From Sinorhizobium shofinae (GTDB taxonomy: Bacteria; Pseudomonadota; Alphaproteobacteria; Rhizobiales; Rhizobiaceae): a stretch of 50,765 nt of DNA. The notes under the pieces were generated by a model, which was not told where the DNA came from, made no database searches, and was given only the letters and a program-made list of their open reading frames with translations. The stretch spans positions 1 through 50,765 of the forward strand of contig MBFK01000193.1 of assembly GCA_001704765.1 (NCBI GenBank), given 5' to 3'. The position numbers and the translations under genes were made by a program. Below, in pieces: positions 36,022-46,397 of the stretch (its first letter is position 1; each line of letters begins with the position of its first letter).

Positions 36022-39000
36022 CCGCGGAGAGCCAGGTAGCTTACGCGGCCGCCGGCCAGCCGAGGTACTTTCACTCGATTCAGGAGCGCGCCACCAAGCG
36101 CTGGGACCAGCTTGAGGCGGACCCAGAGCTCGCCGGGCCTTGGCACCAGCTTTTCAAGCAGGTGCAGAGCCCGCGCCATATTCTGTCCGAGCTGCTCCAG
36201 AATGCGGACGACGCCGGCGCCAGCGAAGCGCGGGTGTCGATCGAGAACGACCGCTTCGTGTTCGAGCACAATGGCGAGGACTTCATCGAGGCCCACTTCG
36301 CCTCGATCTGCCGCTTCGGCTATTCCAACAAGCGCGCGCTGCACACCATCGGCTTCCGTGGGATAGGGTTCAAGAGCACGTTCAGCCTGGGCGATCGGGT
36401 CGAGCTGTTCACGCCGACCTTGGCGGTTGCCTTCGAGCGCGCGCGGTTCACCCAGCCGCACTGGATCGACAGCCGTTACCTCACATCGGGAACCACACGC
36501 GTCGAAGTGGCGATCGCCAACCCGCTGCTGCACCGCGAGGTCGAGAAGAATCTCGAGGAGTGGCTGAAGAGCCCGGTGTCTTTGCTCTTCTTCAAAAAAA
36601 TTCGCCGCCTTCGGATCGGCAACAGCGAGGTACATTGGCAGAGCCTCGGAACCGGTCCCGTCGCAGAGAGCGAATGGATGGCTTTAGGTGACAAAGCGGA
36701 CGATCCCTTTCTCCTGGTCCGCTCAGGCGAGGAAGCCTTTCCGGACGAGGCGCTCGACGAGATCCGCAAGGAGCGGATGCTGGGGGCCGAGGACAGCGGT
36801 GATTTCCCGCCCTGCCGGGTCGAGATCGTGTTGGGCGCAAAGGGGCGGCTCTATGTCGTGCTGCCAACCGGAGTCGAAACGGAGCTTCCCTTCGCATGCA
36901 ACGCGCCTTTCATCCAGGACCCGGCGCGTCTCAAGATCAAGGACCCGGAGACCTCGCCGACCAACCGCTGGCTTCTGAAGCGAGCCGGCGAGCTCGCCGC
37001 CAGCGCCATGATGGAGTGGCTGGGGCAGACCAAGATCGGAGCACGGGATCGAGCGAACGCCTATGGCCTGCTGCCCGACGTCGATCGGGAGGCCGCCACG
37101 CTGGAAGGGTCATGCGGCGCGATCGTCGAACTGGCGTTTGCCGATGCGATCGATGGTCGCCCGGCGCTACTGACCGAAGACGGGCATCTGGCCGACGTCA
37201 AGGCCGCGATCGCTGTTCCGCGGCCGGTATTCGACATCTGGCCCGCCGACCAGGCCATGGCTCTGCTCGATGCCGAATCACGGCCAGCACTGTGCCAGCA
37301 TGTGTCGGCGAAGGACCGGACCAAGCTCGTACACTGGGGTCTGGTCGAGGAGTTCTCGAAGACCGACCTGCTTCAGCGCTTGCGCAGCAATCATCTTCCC
37401 CGACCGTCGACCTGGCGGCATCTGCTGAACCTGTGGTCTTACATCGCGCCCGAAGTGACGAGCTGGCAGTGCCATGACGCGGACCGACTGCGAATCGTGC
37501 CCGTTCAGGGCAAAGAGGTGCTCTATTCTGCGTCGGAAGTCGTGCGGCTTGGCGAGAAGAAGCTACTCCAGTCGGATGACGACTGGGAATTCTTAGCCGA
37601 CCATCTGATCGTGCTCAACCAGAATTGGACGCGCTTCCTTGCCGAACAGCGCCGCGGCATGGGTGATAACGGCGCCCGGCACGGTGAGGCCACCGAGGCG
37701 GCTTTCGCTGTGCTGGAGGAGATCGGCCTCGGCGGAACCAGCGACGTCAATGCCGTCATCGAGCGAGTTGCGGCCGACTACTTCGAATCCGGTCAGCCGA
37801 AGCTGGCCGAATGCGTCCAGCTCGCTCAAATAGCAGCTAAGCTCGGCGTCACTATCGGTGAATCTTTCCGCTATGCCTGCGCAGACCGGACGCTCCGCTC
37901 CGTCGAAAAGGCAGTGCTATTCGATGAGAACGGCGCATTGGAGGAACTGCTGCCGGAGGCGGTCCGGCAAAAGCAGCTTCTGCATCCCGACTATGTCGCC
38001 AAATTAAAGTCTTGCACGCGCGACGAATGGCTTCAATGGATCTCGTCGGGTAAATCAGGATTGCGGACATTCCCGCCTCTCGTTGAGACAAGGACATTCT
38101 CGGGACGCGAGGCGTTGCTGAATGTCGAACTGAAAAATCGATCGTTCGCAGCGCGGCTCGAATATCGCTACAAGGACCCTTGGTTCTACATCAACGATTG
38201 GGACTTCCCGCCTGAGCTTTGGGCTCATTGGCAACGCGCAGCAAAGACGGACGATGGCATATGGGCCGCCGTCGCCGAGAAGTTGATCGCGGAAAAGAGT
38301 GATTTTTGGTCACAGAAGGCATCTGCAACAGTCGTCGAAGAAGCTTCAAATGGCCATCGACGAACAGTGTTGCGTCGCGGCCTACTTCCGGCATGGACGT
38401 CGCGACTTAGGGAACTACCGTGCCTCCGCGACTTGCGTGGCTCCCTGCATAAACCCGGGGATCTCGTGCGCAGAACCCCCGAAACGGAGGCCTTGATCGA
38501 CATCGAGCCCTTCGTGAACGGACTGCTCGACCGGGAAACGACGCGCCCGCTTCTCGATCTTCTCGGCGTCCGCAGCACGCCGAGCGGTCCCGGACGTTTG
38601 CTCGACCGACTGCGCGCACTGGCGAAATCCGACAGGGCGCCGCCACATGAGGTCGAGAAGTGGTATCGCCGCCTGGATCAGATGCTCGACGGTTGCTCGA
38701 CCGCGGATGGGCAGAACATCAAGAACGCCTTCAAGACCGAGAAGCTTATCCTCGCCAAGGACGGGACGTGGGCGACATCCAGCGGCGTCTTCCTGGCTGG
38801 AGACGAGGAGGATGTACCTGGCGCCGCGGTTGTGCGCGCTTCCGTGCTCGATCTCAGTCTGTGGCATCGTATCGGTGTCGCCGACCGTCCGTCCGCGGAC
38901 CTGGCGCTGCAATGGCTAGGGACACTGGCCTCGGGGAAGGCGCTGGCGGCCGATGACGCCCGACGGGTTCGAACTTTGCTGGTCCGATACCCGACCCGCA

Positions 39001-40250
39001 TCTGGGAAGAACGGCGGCACTGGGTGAACCTTGTGGGTGAGTGGGTGCCGGTCGAAACGCTCGCCTATTCGCTGAGCATGCAGTCCCTATTCCGCTGGAG
39101 CCACCTGCACGAATGGGTCAAGAGTAAAACCGCCGACCTTCAACGGTTACCGGCAGAGACCGTGCAGGCACCACCATTCTCGGCTCTTCCGGCGCTATCG
39201 GACCTTGTTGAGGAACGCTTCAACCTACCATCGTTGCTGACTGCCATGGAAGACAGGCGCGCCTGGCTGACGGCGTTCGGAACGCAACTCGGGCGGATCG
39301 AGCTCGCCGATCCCGTTGATACCGAGCGCGTGCGGGCTCTGGCGGAAGCGATCGCAGCGACGAGTTGGGTCCAGGCGCCAAAGCTGGAAGTCATTCCCTA
39401 TCTCGATGGTGTGCCGGCCGGCACGGCACGGCTCGCGGACATCCTGTGGCTCGACGGTAAGCTGTTCGTTAGCCCGCTATCGAAAGCCAAGCTCGCCAAG
39501 CGTGTGCCGGAAGAGATCGGCAAGAGCCTGAGCGCGGATATTCGCGCGGCGCTGGCATATGCATTCGAGCGATCAGCCGAGGACATCAAGGACTATCTCG
39601 AGGAGAACTTCACGCTCGGTCCTGAGCAGGAAGTGGCCGTGCCAGTCGTTGGGGCCCAACTCGCGGCCGCTGCCAGCGACGACGATGGCGTCGATGAGCC
39701 TGCCGAAGACGCGTGCGGTGACGCCGCGCCGGCGCAGGCGGACGATCTCCTCGTGACGGAGGAAGACCAACCCGCCACGCAGCCCGAATTCGAGCCGCAA
39801 ACCGAGGAGCCGGATCGCAAGCTGATCGAATCCGGCATGACGATCCGGCCCCGCGCCGCACCGAGGCCACCACGCCCCAGCGTCATGGCGCGCTTCGCAC
39901 TAGGTCAGGGCTTTAAGGCTGATGGCGAGGATCGCTTCTTTCAGGCGGACGGGAGCTGGATCGGCCGCGTCAGCGGCACGCGCTTTCCGTGGGAGCGCCG
40001 CTCGGCAGGCGGCGAGATTCTGCGCCACTATTATCCAAAGGAACATTGCCTGGAGCGAGAACCGCTGCAGCTTGAAGCTGACGTCTGGGGTCTGCTAGAC
40101 CAGAAGCCGGACGTCTATTCGTTCATTCTCATCAACCCCGAGGGTGATCCCGTAGAGATGACGGGAGTCCGCCTGCGCGCATTGCGCGACGGCGGCGAGC
40201 TTACGATCCACCCCGCAACGTACAGGCTAGTTTATGACCTCGACGAATAG
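36018..40250 (+). CDS. Sacsin-like GHKL ATPase (1410 aa)
   Basis: Large protein with an N-terminal Hsp90/sacsin-type ATP-binding domain. The N-box is LLQNADDAGASEA with N62 and D64-D65. The G1 position reads HNGEDF (84-89) and G2 is GFRGIGFKS (112-120), as in sacsin-like GHKL proteins. Residues 200-1200 have no recognised enzymatic motif and are mostly helical. Residues 1230-1310 are an acidic, Pro-rich linker, and the last 110 residues form a compact domain ending YRLVYDLDE. Similar proteins are found in defence loci near DUF1156 methylases (from memory). It probably acts as an ATP-gated scaffold, sensor or chaperone. It is coupled upstream by a 4-bp overlap and overlaps the methylase gene by 17 bp. 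Confidence 0.88.
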   Translation: MTAESQVAYAAAGQPRYFHSIQERATKRWDQLEADPELAGPWHQLFKQVQSPRHILSELLQNADDAGASEARVSIENDRFVFEHNGEDFIEAHFASICRFGYSNKRALHTIGFRGIGFKSTFSLGDRVELFTPTLAVAFERARFTQPHWIDSRYLTSGTTRVEVAIANPLLHREVEKNLEEWLKSPVSLLFFKKIRRLRIGNSEVHWQSLGTGPVAESEWMALGDKADDPFLLVRSGEEAFPDEALDEIRKERMLGAEDSGDFPPCRVEIVLGAKGRLYVVLPTGVETELPFACNAPFIQDPARLKIKDPETSPTNRWLLKRAGELAASAMMEWLGQTKIGARDRANAYGLLPDVDREAATLEGSCGAIVELAFADAIDGRPALLTEDGHLADVKAAIAVPRPVFDIWPADQAMALLDAESRPALCQHVSAKDRTKLVHWGLVEEFSKTDLLQRLRSNHLPRPSTWRHLLNLWSYIAPEVTSWQCHDADRLRIVPVQGKEVLYSASEVVRLGEKKLLQSDDDWEFLADHLIVLNQNWTRFLAEQRRGMGDNGARHGEATEAAFAVLEEIGLGGTSDVNAVIERVAADYFESGQPKLAECVQLAQIAAKLGVTIGESFRYACADRTLRSVEKAVLFDENGALEELLPEAVRQKQLLHPDYVAKLKSCTRDEWLQWISSGKSGLRTFPPLVETRTFSGREALLNVELKNRSFAARLEYRYKDPWFYINDWDFPPELWAHWQRAAKTDDGIWAAVAEKLIAEKSDFWSQKASATVVEEASNGHRRTVLRRGLLPAWTSRLRELPCLRDLRGSLHKPGDLVRRTPETEALIDIEPFVNGLLDRETTRPLLDLLGVRSTPSGPGRLLDRLRALAKSDRAPPHEVEKWYRRLDQMLDGCSTADGQNIKNAFKTEKLILAKDGTWATSSGVFLAGDEEDVPGAAVVRASVLDLSLWHRIGVADRPSADLALQWLGTLASGKALAADDARRVRTLLVRYPTRIWEERRHWVNLVGEWVPVETLAYSLSMQSLFRWSHLHEWVKSKTADLQRLPAETVQAPPFSALPALSDLVEERFNLPSLLTAMEDRRAWLTAFGTQLGRIELADPVDTERVRALAEAIAATSWVQAPKLEVIPYLDGVPAGTARLADILWLDGKLFVSPLSKAKLAKRVPEEIGKSLSADIRAALAYAFERSAEDIKDYLEENFTLGPEQEVAVPVVGAQLAAAASDDDGVDEPAEDACGDAAPAQADDLLVTEEDQPATQPEFEPQTEEPDRKLIESGMTIRPRAAPRPPRPSVMARFALGQGFKADGEDRFFQADGSWIGRVSGTRFPWERRSAGGEILRHYYPKEHCLEREPLQLEADVWGLLDQKPDVYSFILINPEGDPVEMTGVRLRALRDGGELTIHPATYRLVYDLDE

Positions 40251-43035
40251 CACGAAGAAGAAATTGATCGAGGTTGCGATCCCTCTCGAAGCGATCAACG
40301 CCGCGTCCGCTCGGGAAAAGTCGATCCGGCATGGGCATCCGTCCACGCTGCATCTGTGGTGGGCGCGTCGGCCGCTGGCGGCGTGCCGCGCGGTCCTGTT
40401 CGCCCAACTCGTAGATGACCCGTCGAGCGACCTCGAAAAATTCCCTACGCATGAAGCGCAGGAGGCTGAGCGCAAGCGGTTGTTCGGCATCATAGAGGAG
40501 TTGGTGAAGTGGGAAAACTCGACTAACGAGGAGGTGCTCGGGCGTGCCCGCGCCGAAATCCGCAAGAGCTGCGGCGGTGAACTGCCCCCGATCTATGATC
40601 CGTTTTCGGGTGGCGGATCGATTCCGCTGGAGGCGCAGCGCCTCGGTCTACCCGCCTATGGGTCCGATCTCAATCCGGTCGCTGTGATGATCGGTAAGGC
40701 GATGATCGAGATCCCGCCGAAGTTCAAGGACAATGAACCGCTTCATCCCGGAGTGAAGGATCGACAATTCTACCGCAATGCCGAGGGGCTGGCCGAGGAC
40801 GTCAGATATTACGGCGAATGGATGCGCGACAGGGCTTGGGAGCGCATCGGGCATCTCTATCCGCAGGTGGAGCTGCCGAAGGAGCATGGCGGCGGCAAAG
40901 GGACAGTGATTGCCTGGATCTGGGCACGGACGGTGCCCAGCCCCGACCCCGCATTCTCCAATGTACAGGTGCCGATTGCTTCGAGTTTCCTGCTAAGCAC
41001 CAAAGCCGGAAAGGAGGCCTGGGTCGAACCAGTTATCGACAAGCAGGCGAAGACTATCTCCTACCGGATCAGGTATGGCGGTACCAAAGCCGAGATCGCC
41101 GCGGCCAAGGAAGGCACCAAGGCGGGCCGTGGCGCGAACTTCCGCTGCCTTATGTCAGATACCGCCATCACGCCCAAGCACATCACTTCGGCTGGAAAGT
41201 CCGGGAAGATGGGCCAAGTCCTCATAACGATCGTAGCCGAAGGAAAGGGCTGCCGTGCATATGTCGCGCCGACGCCGGAGCATGAAGCCGTCGCCTTTTC
41301 CGCCGAGCCGAGTTGGAAGCCGGAACAGCGCCAGCCAGAGAATCCGCGCTGGTTTTCACCGCCAGGCTACGGGATGGAGACCTTCGGTGATTTGTTCACC
41401 GACCGGCAACTGCTGGCGCTGAACACGTTCAGCGATCTGGTGCATGAGGCGAGAACGCAGATCGAGGCCGATGCACTGGTTGCCGGCCATTTGTCGGACC
41501 CCACGTTGCTGCGCAATGGCGGCAAAGGCGCCAAGGCTTACGCCGAAGCGGTCAGCGTATATTTGTCGTTTGCGATCGATCGGCTCGCCGATGCAGGCAG
41601 CTCCATCGCCACATGGTCGTCATCCGAATTTATCCGCTTCACGTTTGCGCGGCAGGCGATCCCGATGACTTGGGATTTCGCTGAATGCAATGTCTTCAGC
41701 GATAGTACAGGTAATTATCTCGGCGCCGTCGATTGGGTCTGGAAGGCACTTTCCGGGCTGGTGCCAAACGCCACCGGCACTGAGATTCAGCACGATGCAC
41801 AGAATGTACGTTTGCCCGAGGGAGCAGTCGTCTCCACCGATCCGCCATACTACGACAACATCGGTTATGCCGATCTGTCCGACTATTTCTATGTCTGGCT
41901 GAGGCGTAACATTAAGGATGTATATCCCGATCTTGGAAGTACCATTTCTGTTCCCAAAGAGGAGGAATTGGTGGCGACGCCTTACCGGCACGGCGGTAAA
42001 GCGAAAGCTGAGGAGCACTTTCTTACGGGTATGACGTCGGCGATCTCCAGTCTCGCACGCCAATCGTCATCATCGTTCCCTGCCACGATCTATTATGCTT
42101 TCAAGCAAAGTGAGGTTGAACAAGAGGGCCTAAGTTCGACGGGGTGGGCGACCTTCCTACAGGCCGTGATTGAAGCAGGTTACGCGATTGTCGGAACTTG
42201 GCCCGTTCGCACGGAACGCTCGGCTCGGACAATTGCCACTGGCACCAATGCTCTTGCTAACTCAGTTGTATTGGTATGCCGGAAGAAGGATGCTACGGCT
42301 GAGGTTATCACTCGCGCTGAGTTCATCCGTGCGCTGAAACGTGAACTGCCGCCAGCTATTGGCGAACTTCAGGCGGCCAACATCGCCCCTGCCGACATGC
42401 CGCAATCGGCTATCGGCCCCGGCATGGGTGTGTTTTCGCGCTACAAGGCCGTCCTCGAATCCGACGACAACCCGATGAGCGTGAAGGCGGCGCTTCAGCT
42501 CATCAACCGAGAGCTGGACGAATATCTCGGTGGCATCCAAGGCGAGTTCGATGCCGATACACGCTTCGCAATCACATGGTTTGAGCAGAACGGGATCGGC
42601 AAAGGCGATTATGGCGTTGCTGACAATCTCGCCCGTGCGCGCGGAATCTCGGTCGAAAGCGTCAAACATGCCCGCATCGTGGAGAGTGCAGCCGGTAAGG
42701 TCCGCATCCTGACCCGCGACGAACTCGACGAGGATTGGGAACCGGAAAGCGACGGCCACCTGACGGTGTGGGAGTGCCTCCAGCACCTGGTCCGTCTGCA
42801 TGAGAAGGACGGCATCTCCCACGACACCGCCGTCCTGCTGAAGAAGATCAACAACCAGGCCGAGGCCGTGAAGGATCTCGCCTACTGCCTCTACGACATC
42901 AGCGCTAACAAGCGGAAGGATGCGAAGGAGGCGACGGCCTACAACGCCCTGATTGCCGACTGGACCGAGCTGACGAAGGCGACAGCGGCCATACACGACA
43001 CAAGCGGGGATCGTCAAATCCGGCTGGATATTTGA
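40234..43035 (+). CDS. DUF1156 adenine-type DNA methyltransferase (933 aa)
   Basis: S-adenosylmethionine-dependent DNA methylase, probably N6-adenine. The N-terminal DUF1156 signature is clear: EVAIPLEAINAASAREKSIR, then HPSTLHLWWARRPLAACRAV. SAM-binding motif I is YDPFSGGGS with D122 to G128, followed by YGSDLNPVAV. Catalytic motif IV is TDPPYYDNIGYADLSDYF with D536-P-P-Y539. A large insertion between them (about 200-500) may hold the target-recognition part. The C-terminal 200 residues are helical. This family includes DISARM DrmMI and the methylase of helicase-methylase-ATPase islands. It should mark self DNA for the helicase/ATPase partners. No dedicated restriction endonuclease is adjacent. 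Confidence 0.92.
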   Translation: MTSTNSTKKKLIEVAIPLEAINAASAREKSIRHGHPSTLHLWWARRPLAACRAVLFAQLVDDPSSDLEKFPTHEAQEAERKRLFGIIEELVKWENSTNEEVLGRARAEIRKSCGGELPPIYDPFSGGGSIPLEAQRLGLPAYGSDLNPVAVMIGKAMIEIPPKFKDNEPLHPGVKDRQFYRNAEGLAEDVRYYGEWMRDRAWERIGHLYPQVELPKEHGGGKGTVIAWIWARTVPSPDPAFSNVQVPIASSFLLSTKAGKEAWVEPVIDKQAKTISYRIRYGGTKAEIAAAKEGTKAGRGANFRCLMSDTAITPKHITSAGKSGKMGQVLITIVAEGKGCRAYVAPTPEHEAVAFSAEPSWKPEQRQPENPRWFSPPGYGMETFGDLFTDRQLLALNTFSDLVHEARTQIEADALVAGHLSDPTLLRNGGKGAKAYAEAVSVYLSFAIDRLADAGSSIATWSSSEFIRFTFARQAIPMTWDFAECNVFSDSTGNYLGAVDWVWKALSGLVPNATGTEIQHDAQNVRLPEGAVVSTDPPYYDNIGYADLSDYFYVWLRRNIKDVYPDLGSTISVPKEEELVATPYRHGGKAKAEEHFLTGMTSAISSLARQSSSSFPATIYYAFKQSEVEQEGLSSTGWATFLQAVIEAGYAIVGTWPVRTERSARTIATGTNALANSVVLVCRKKDATAEVITRAEFIRALKRELPPAIGELQAANIAPADMPQSAIGPGMGVFSRYKAVLESDDNPMSVKAALQLINRELDEYLGGIQGEFDADTRFAITWFEQNGIGKGDYGVADNLARARGISVESVKHARIVESAAGKVRILTRDELDEDWEPESDGHLTVWECLQHLVRLHEKDGISHDTAVLLKKINNQAEAVKDLAYCLYDISANKRKDAKEATAYNALIADWTELTKATAAIHDTSGDRQIRLDI

Positions 43036-43048
43036 GGGGGAACGGGTC

Positions 43049-46000
43049 ATGGCAAAGAGTACACGCCAATATGTGTTTGAAGGGATGGAGCTGTTGCCGA
43101 CGGCGCTGATCCCCTTCGTCGAAAAGAGGCTCGAAACCTCCCTCAAGGGGCACTGGCAGGTCCAGGTCCTGGAGAAACTGCCGAGTCTGCGCCCCAACAG
43201 CAACGGTGAAGTCGGCTGGGATCAGGCCGCACTGTTCAATGCGATGGATCGTTTCTGGACCGAGGCGTTCAAGGCCGTTCTCGGCCGCGCCGAGCGGTCG
43301 CTGGTCAACGAACTGGGCGACGTCCGCAACAAGCTCTCGCACAATGAAACCTTCACCTATGACGACGCCGAGCGCGCGCTCGATTCCATGCGTCGGCTTA
43401 TGGAAGCGATCAGTGCCGGCGAGACAGCCGAGCTGCTCGGCAAGATGCGCGACACCATCCTGCGCACGAAATTCACCGAACTGGCGCGTAATGAGGAACG
43501 GCGGAAAACCCAGCGCCTCGAAATCTCGGTCGAGACAGTGGCGGGCCTGCTGCCGTGGCGCGAGGTCGTCGAGCCGCACCAGGACGTCGCCACTGGCGAG
43601 TTCCAGCAGGCCGAGTTCGCAGCCGACCTCGCCAAGGTGCATTCGGGGAGCGCACCGCCGGAATATCGCGATCCGCGTCAGTTTTTCAGCCGCACCTATC
43701 TGACCGAGGGATTGAGCGCTCTGCTGATCGGCGCCGCGAAGCGGCTGTCCGGCAGCGGCGGCGATCCGGTTGTCGAGCTGCAAACCAACTTCGGCGGCGG
43801 CAAAACGCACTCGATGCTGGCCCTCTATCACATGGCGGGGCCGACGTCGGTGCAGGACCTGTCGGGCCTGGATCAGTTGCTCGACAAGCTCGGCCTGACA
43901 GTGCCGAAGAGCATCAACCGGGCGGTTCTCGTTGGCACATCGCGCGGACCACAGGACGTTCTCCACGCTGAGGGCGAGCGGAAGATCCGCACGACCTGGG
44001 GCGAGCTCGCCTGGCAACTTGGTGGCATCGAAGCCTTCGACATGGTGGCGGACAATGACGCCAGCGGCATTGCGCCGGGCTCGAACCTCTTGGAGGCTCT
44101 TTTCAAGAAATATGCGCCTTGTCTGATCCTGATTGACGAATGGGTTGCCTATCTGCGGCAGATCTACAAGGTCGAGGGGCTGCCGTCCGGTTCGTTCGAC
44201 TCGAACCTGTCCTTCGTCCAGTCGCTGACCGAGGCGGTGAAGGCAAGCCCAGGCACCCTTCTGGTCGCTTCCTTGCCGGCTTCGCAGATCGAGGTCGGCG
44301 GTGAAGGCGGTCAAGAAGCATTGGCCCGCCTCAAGCAGACCTTCAGCCGTGTGGAATCCTCTTGGCGGCCGGCAAGCCAGGAAGAGAGCTATGAGATCGT
44401 CCGGCGGCGGCTGTTCAAGGAAATCCCCGGCGACAAATTCCATCACCGCGACAATACGCTGAAGCAGTTCGCCAAGCTGTATCGGGAGAACGCCAACGAT
44501 TTCCCGCAAGGCTGCGCGGATGAGGACTACCGGCGCAAGCTGGAGAAAGCCTATCCGATCCATCCCGAGCTGTTCGACCAGCTCTATACAAGCTGGGGTT
44601 CGCTCGAGAAATTCCAGCGCACGCGCGGCGTCCTCCGCCTGATGGCGCAGGCCATTCACGAGCTTTGGATGAACGGCGATCCGTCGGTGATGATCATGCC
44701 GGGCAGCGTGGCGGTGAGTTCGCCCCGCGTGGAGCCGGAACTGCTCCATTATCTCGACGTGACCTGGCAATCGATCATCGCCGGCGATGTCGATGGCACG
44801 GCGTCCACCCCGTATAAAGTCGACCAATCGGCGCCCAACCTCAACCGCTATTCGGCGACCCGGCGCGTCGCCCGCGCGATCTTCATGGGGACGGCGCCGA
44901 CCCATCAGCAGCAGAACACCGGCCTTGATGACAAGCAGATCAATCTCGGTGTCGTGCAGCCGGGTGAGCGTCCCGCGATCTTCGGCGATGCGCTGCGTCG
45001 GCTGACCAACCAGGCCAAGTTCATGCACGCTGACCTTGGTCGGTACTGGTACTCGATGTCGGCGAGCCTCAACCGCGTTGCCGCGGACAAGGCGGCGCAG
45101 ATCGAGGCGGCGCTGGTCGATGTTACCATCGACGCTGAACTCGGAAAATACGTGAATGGCCTTGGCGATCGCGGGCATTTCGACGCCGTGCAGGTAGCGC
45201 CGGCATCATCGGCCGAAGTTCCTGATGAGGCTGGCGGCGTGCGTGCCGTAGTGCTGGGCGTCAAACATCCGCATAACGGGCGCGACGGCTCGGAGGCGCT
45301 GGTCGAGGCGAAAGACATTCTCACGCAACGCGGCAGCACCCCGCGTGTCTATCGCAACATGCTGGTCTTCATCGCCGCGGAAGCCCGGCAACTCGATCAT
45401 CTAAGAGATGCCGTGCGCGCCTCCTTGGCCTGGGGCGATATCGTCCGCGACAAGGAGCGCCTTGAACTTCGACCGAGCGACCAGAAGCTCGCCGACGCCA
45501 AGTTGGTCGAAGCGAAGGAAACGATGAAGACGCGCCTGAAGGAGGCGTGGTGCTATCTGCATTATCCGGCCCAGGAGAGCGCCCAAGCCGATTGGGAGTG
45601 GGTGTCCGGCAAGATTCCGGCGCAGGACGGGTTGTTGGCCCGGGCCAGCAAGAAGCTGGTTGCGGAAGAAGGCTTGCTCATCGAATTGGGGCCGTCGCGC
45701 CTCGACCGCGATCTTCAGAAATACATCTGGAACGACCAGCCGCGACTGTCGCTAAAGGACCTGCGGGAATATCTCAACCGCTACATCTATCTGCCGCGCA
45801 TCAAGAACCAGGACGTGCTGATCAAGGCCGTGCACGCGGCCGTGAGCGGCATGCTGCCCGGTCCGTTCGCCTATGCCGAGCGATGGGACGAAAAGTCGGA
45901 AACCTATCTGGGGCTGGCGATTGATCGGGCGGCAAACGCCGTGGTCGTGATCGACAACGACAGTGTCATCGTGAAACCCGCGGTCGCCGAGGGGCACAGA

Positions 46001-46342
46001 CCGTCTCCCCTGCAGCCCGGCCCAACAGACGACCCAGGTCCTGGCGGGGAGACACCGGGACCCGGTGACCAACCTACTGGCGAGATGCCGGCGTCACCTC
46101 CTATTGAGAAGAAGCCGACCCGCTTTACCGGGGCCGTTATGATTTCGTCAGAGCGGCCGGCGAGAGATATCCATCAAATTGTCGAAGCGATCGTGGAGCA
46201 GCTCACTACGTTGCATGGCAGCCAAGTGAAACTCAGGCTTGAGATCGACGCGGAAATTCCGGATGGTCTTGATCGTGCCAAGGTGCGAACATTGGTCGAG
46301 AATGCCAATACATTGGGTTTCATCGAGAAATCGATCGAATGA
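43049..46342 (+). CDS. DUF499 ATPase with N-terminal Swt1-like HEPN domain (1097 aa)
   Basis: ATPase component of the methylase operon. Residues 1-130 resemble a Swt1-type HEPN domain with R93-N-K-L-S-H98 (R-x4-H), the ribonuclease signature of HEPN proteins. The P-loop is FGGGKTHS with K252-T253 and Walker B is LILIDEW with D363-E364. The remaining domain matches DUF499 in my memory, e.g. GTLLVASLPASQIEVGGEGG. A Pro/Gly-rich linker (about 990-1030) precedes a small C-terminal domain. GAGGGGGAA precedes the ATG, 13 bases after the methylase stop. Last gene of the operon, with a hairpin 56 bases on. DUF499 with DUF1156 and an SNF2 helicase is the HMA combination. Confidence 0.92.
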   Translation: MAKSTRQYVFEGMELLPTALIPFVEKRLETSLKGHWQVQVLEKLPSLRPNSNGEVGWDQAALFNAMDRFWTEAFKAVLGRAERSLVNELGDVRNKLSHNETFTYDDAERALDSMRRLMEAISAGETAELLGKMRDTILRTKFTELARNEERRKTQRLEISVETVAGLLPWREVVEPHQDVATGEFQQAEFAADLAKVHSGSAPPEYRDPRQFFSRTYLTEGLSALLIGAAKRLSGSGGDPVVELQTNFGGGKTHSMLALYHMAGPTSVQDLSGLDQLLDKLGLTVPKSINRAVLVGTSRGPQDVLHAEGERKIRTTWGELAWQLGGIEAFDMVADNDASGIAPGSNLLEALFKKYAPCLILIDEWVAYLRQIYKVEGLPSGSFDSNLSFVQSLTEAVKASPGTLLVASLPASQIEVGGEGGQEALARLKQTFSRVESSWRPASQEESYEIVRRRLFKEIPGDKFHHRDNTLKQFAKLYRENANDFPQGCADEDYRRKLEKAYPIHPELFDQLYTSWGSLEKFQRTRGVLRLMAQAIHELWMNGDPSVMIMPGSVAVSSPRVEPELLHYLDVTWQSIIAGDVDGTASTPYKVDQSAPNLNRYSATRRVARAIFMGTAPTHQQQNTGLDDKQINLGVVQPGERPAIFGDALRRLTNQAKFMHADLGRYWYSMSASLNRVAADKAAQIEAALVDVTIDAELGKYVNGLGDRGHFDAVQVAPASSAEVPDEAGGVRAVVLGVKHPHNGRDGSEALVEAKDILTQRGSTPRVYRNMLVFIAAEARQLDHLRDAVRASLAWGDIVRDKERLELRPSDQKLADAKLVEAKETMKTRLKEAWCYLHYPAQESAQADWEWVSGKIPAQDGLLARASKKLVAEEGLLIELGPSRLDRDLQKYIWNDQPRLSLKDLREYLNRYIYLPRIKNQDVLIKAVHAAVSGMLPGPFAYAERWDEKSETYLGLAIDRAANAVVVIDNDSVIVKPAVAEGHRPSPLQPGPTDDPGPGGETPGPGDQPTGEMPASPPIEKKPTRFTGAVMISSERPARDIHQIVEAIVEQLTTLHGSQVKLRLEIDAEIPDGLDRAKVRTLVENANTLGFIEKSIE

Positions 46343-46397
46343 GGGCGGATTAGTTATAGCTTTCTTTCTGAAGTGTTTTCCAACTCATTGCACTTTG

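Noticed and set aside
42905..45178. 757-aa minus-strand frame over the DUF499 gene
   Set aside because: The sense gene has P-loop and HEPN motifs; the antisense frame is open only because of GC-rich third positions.
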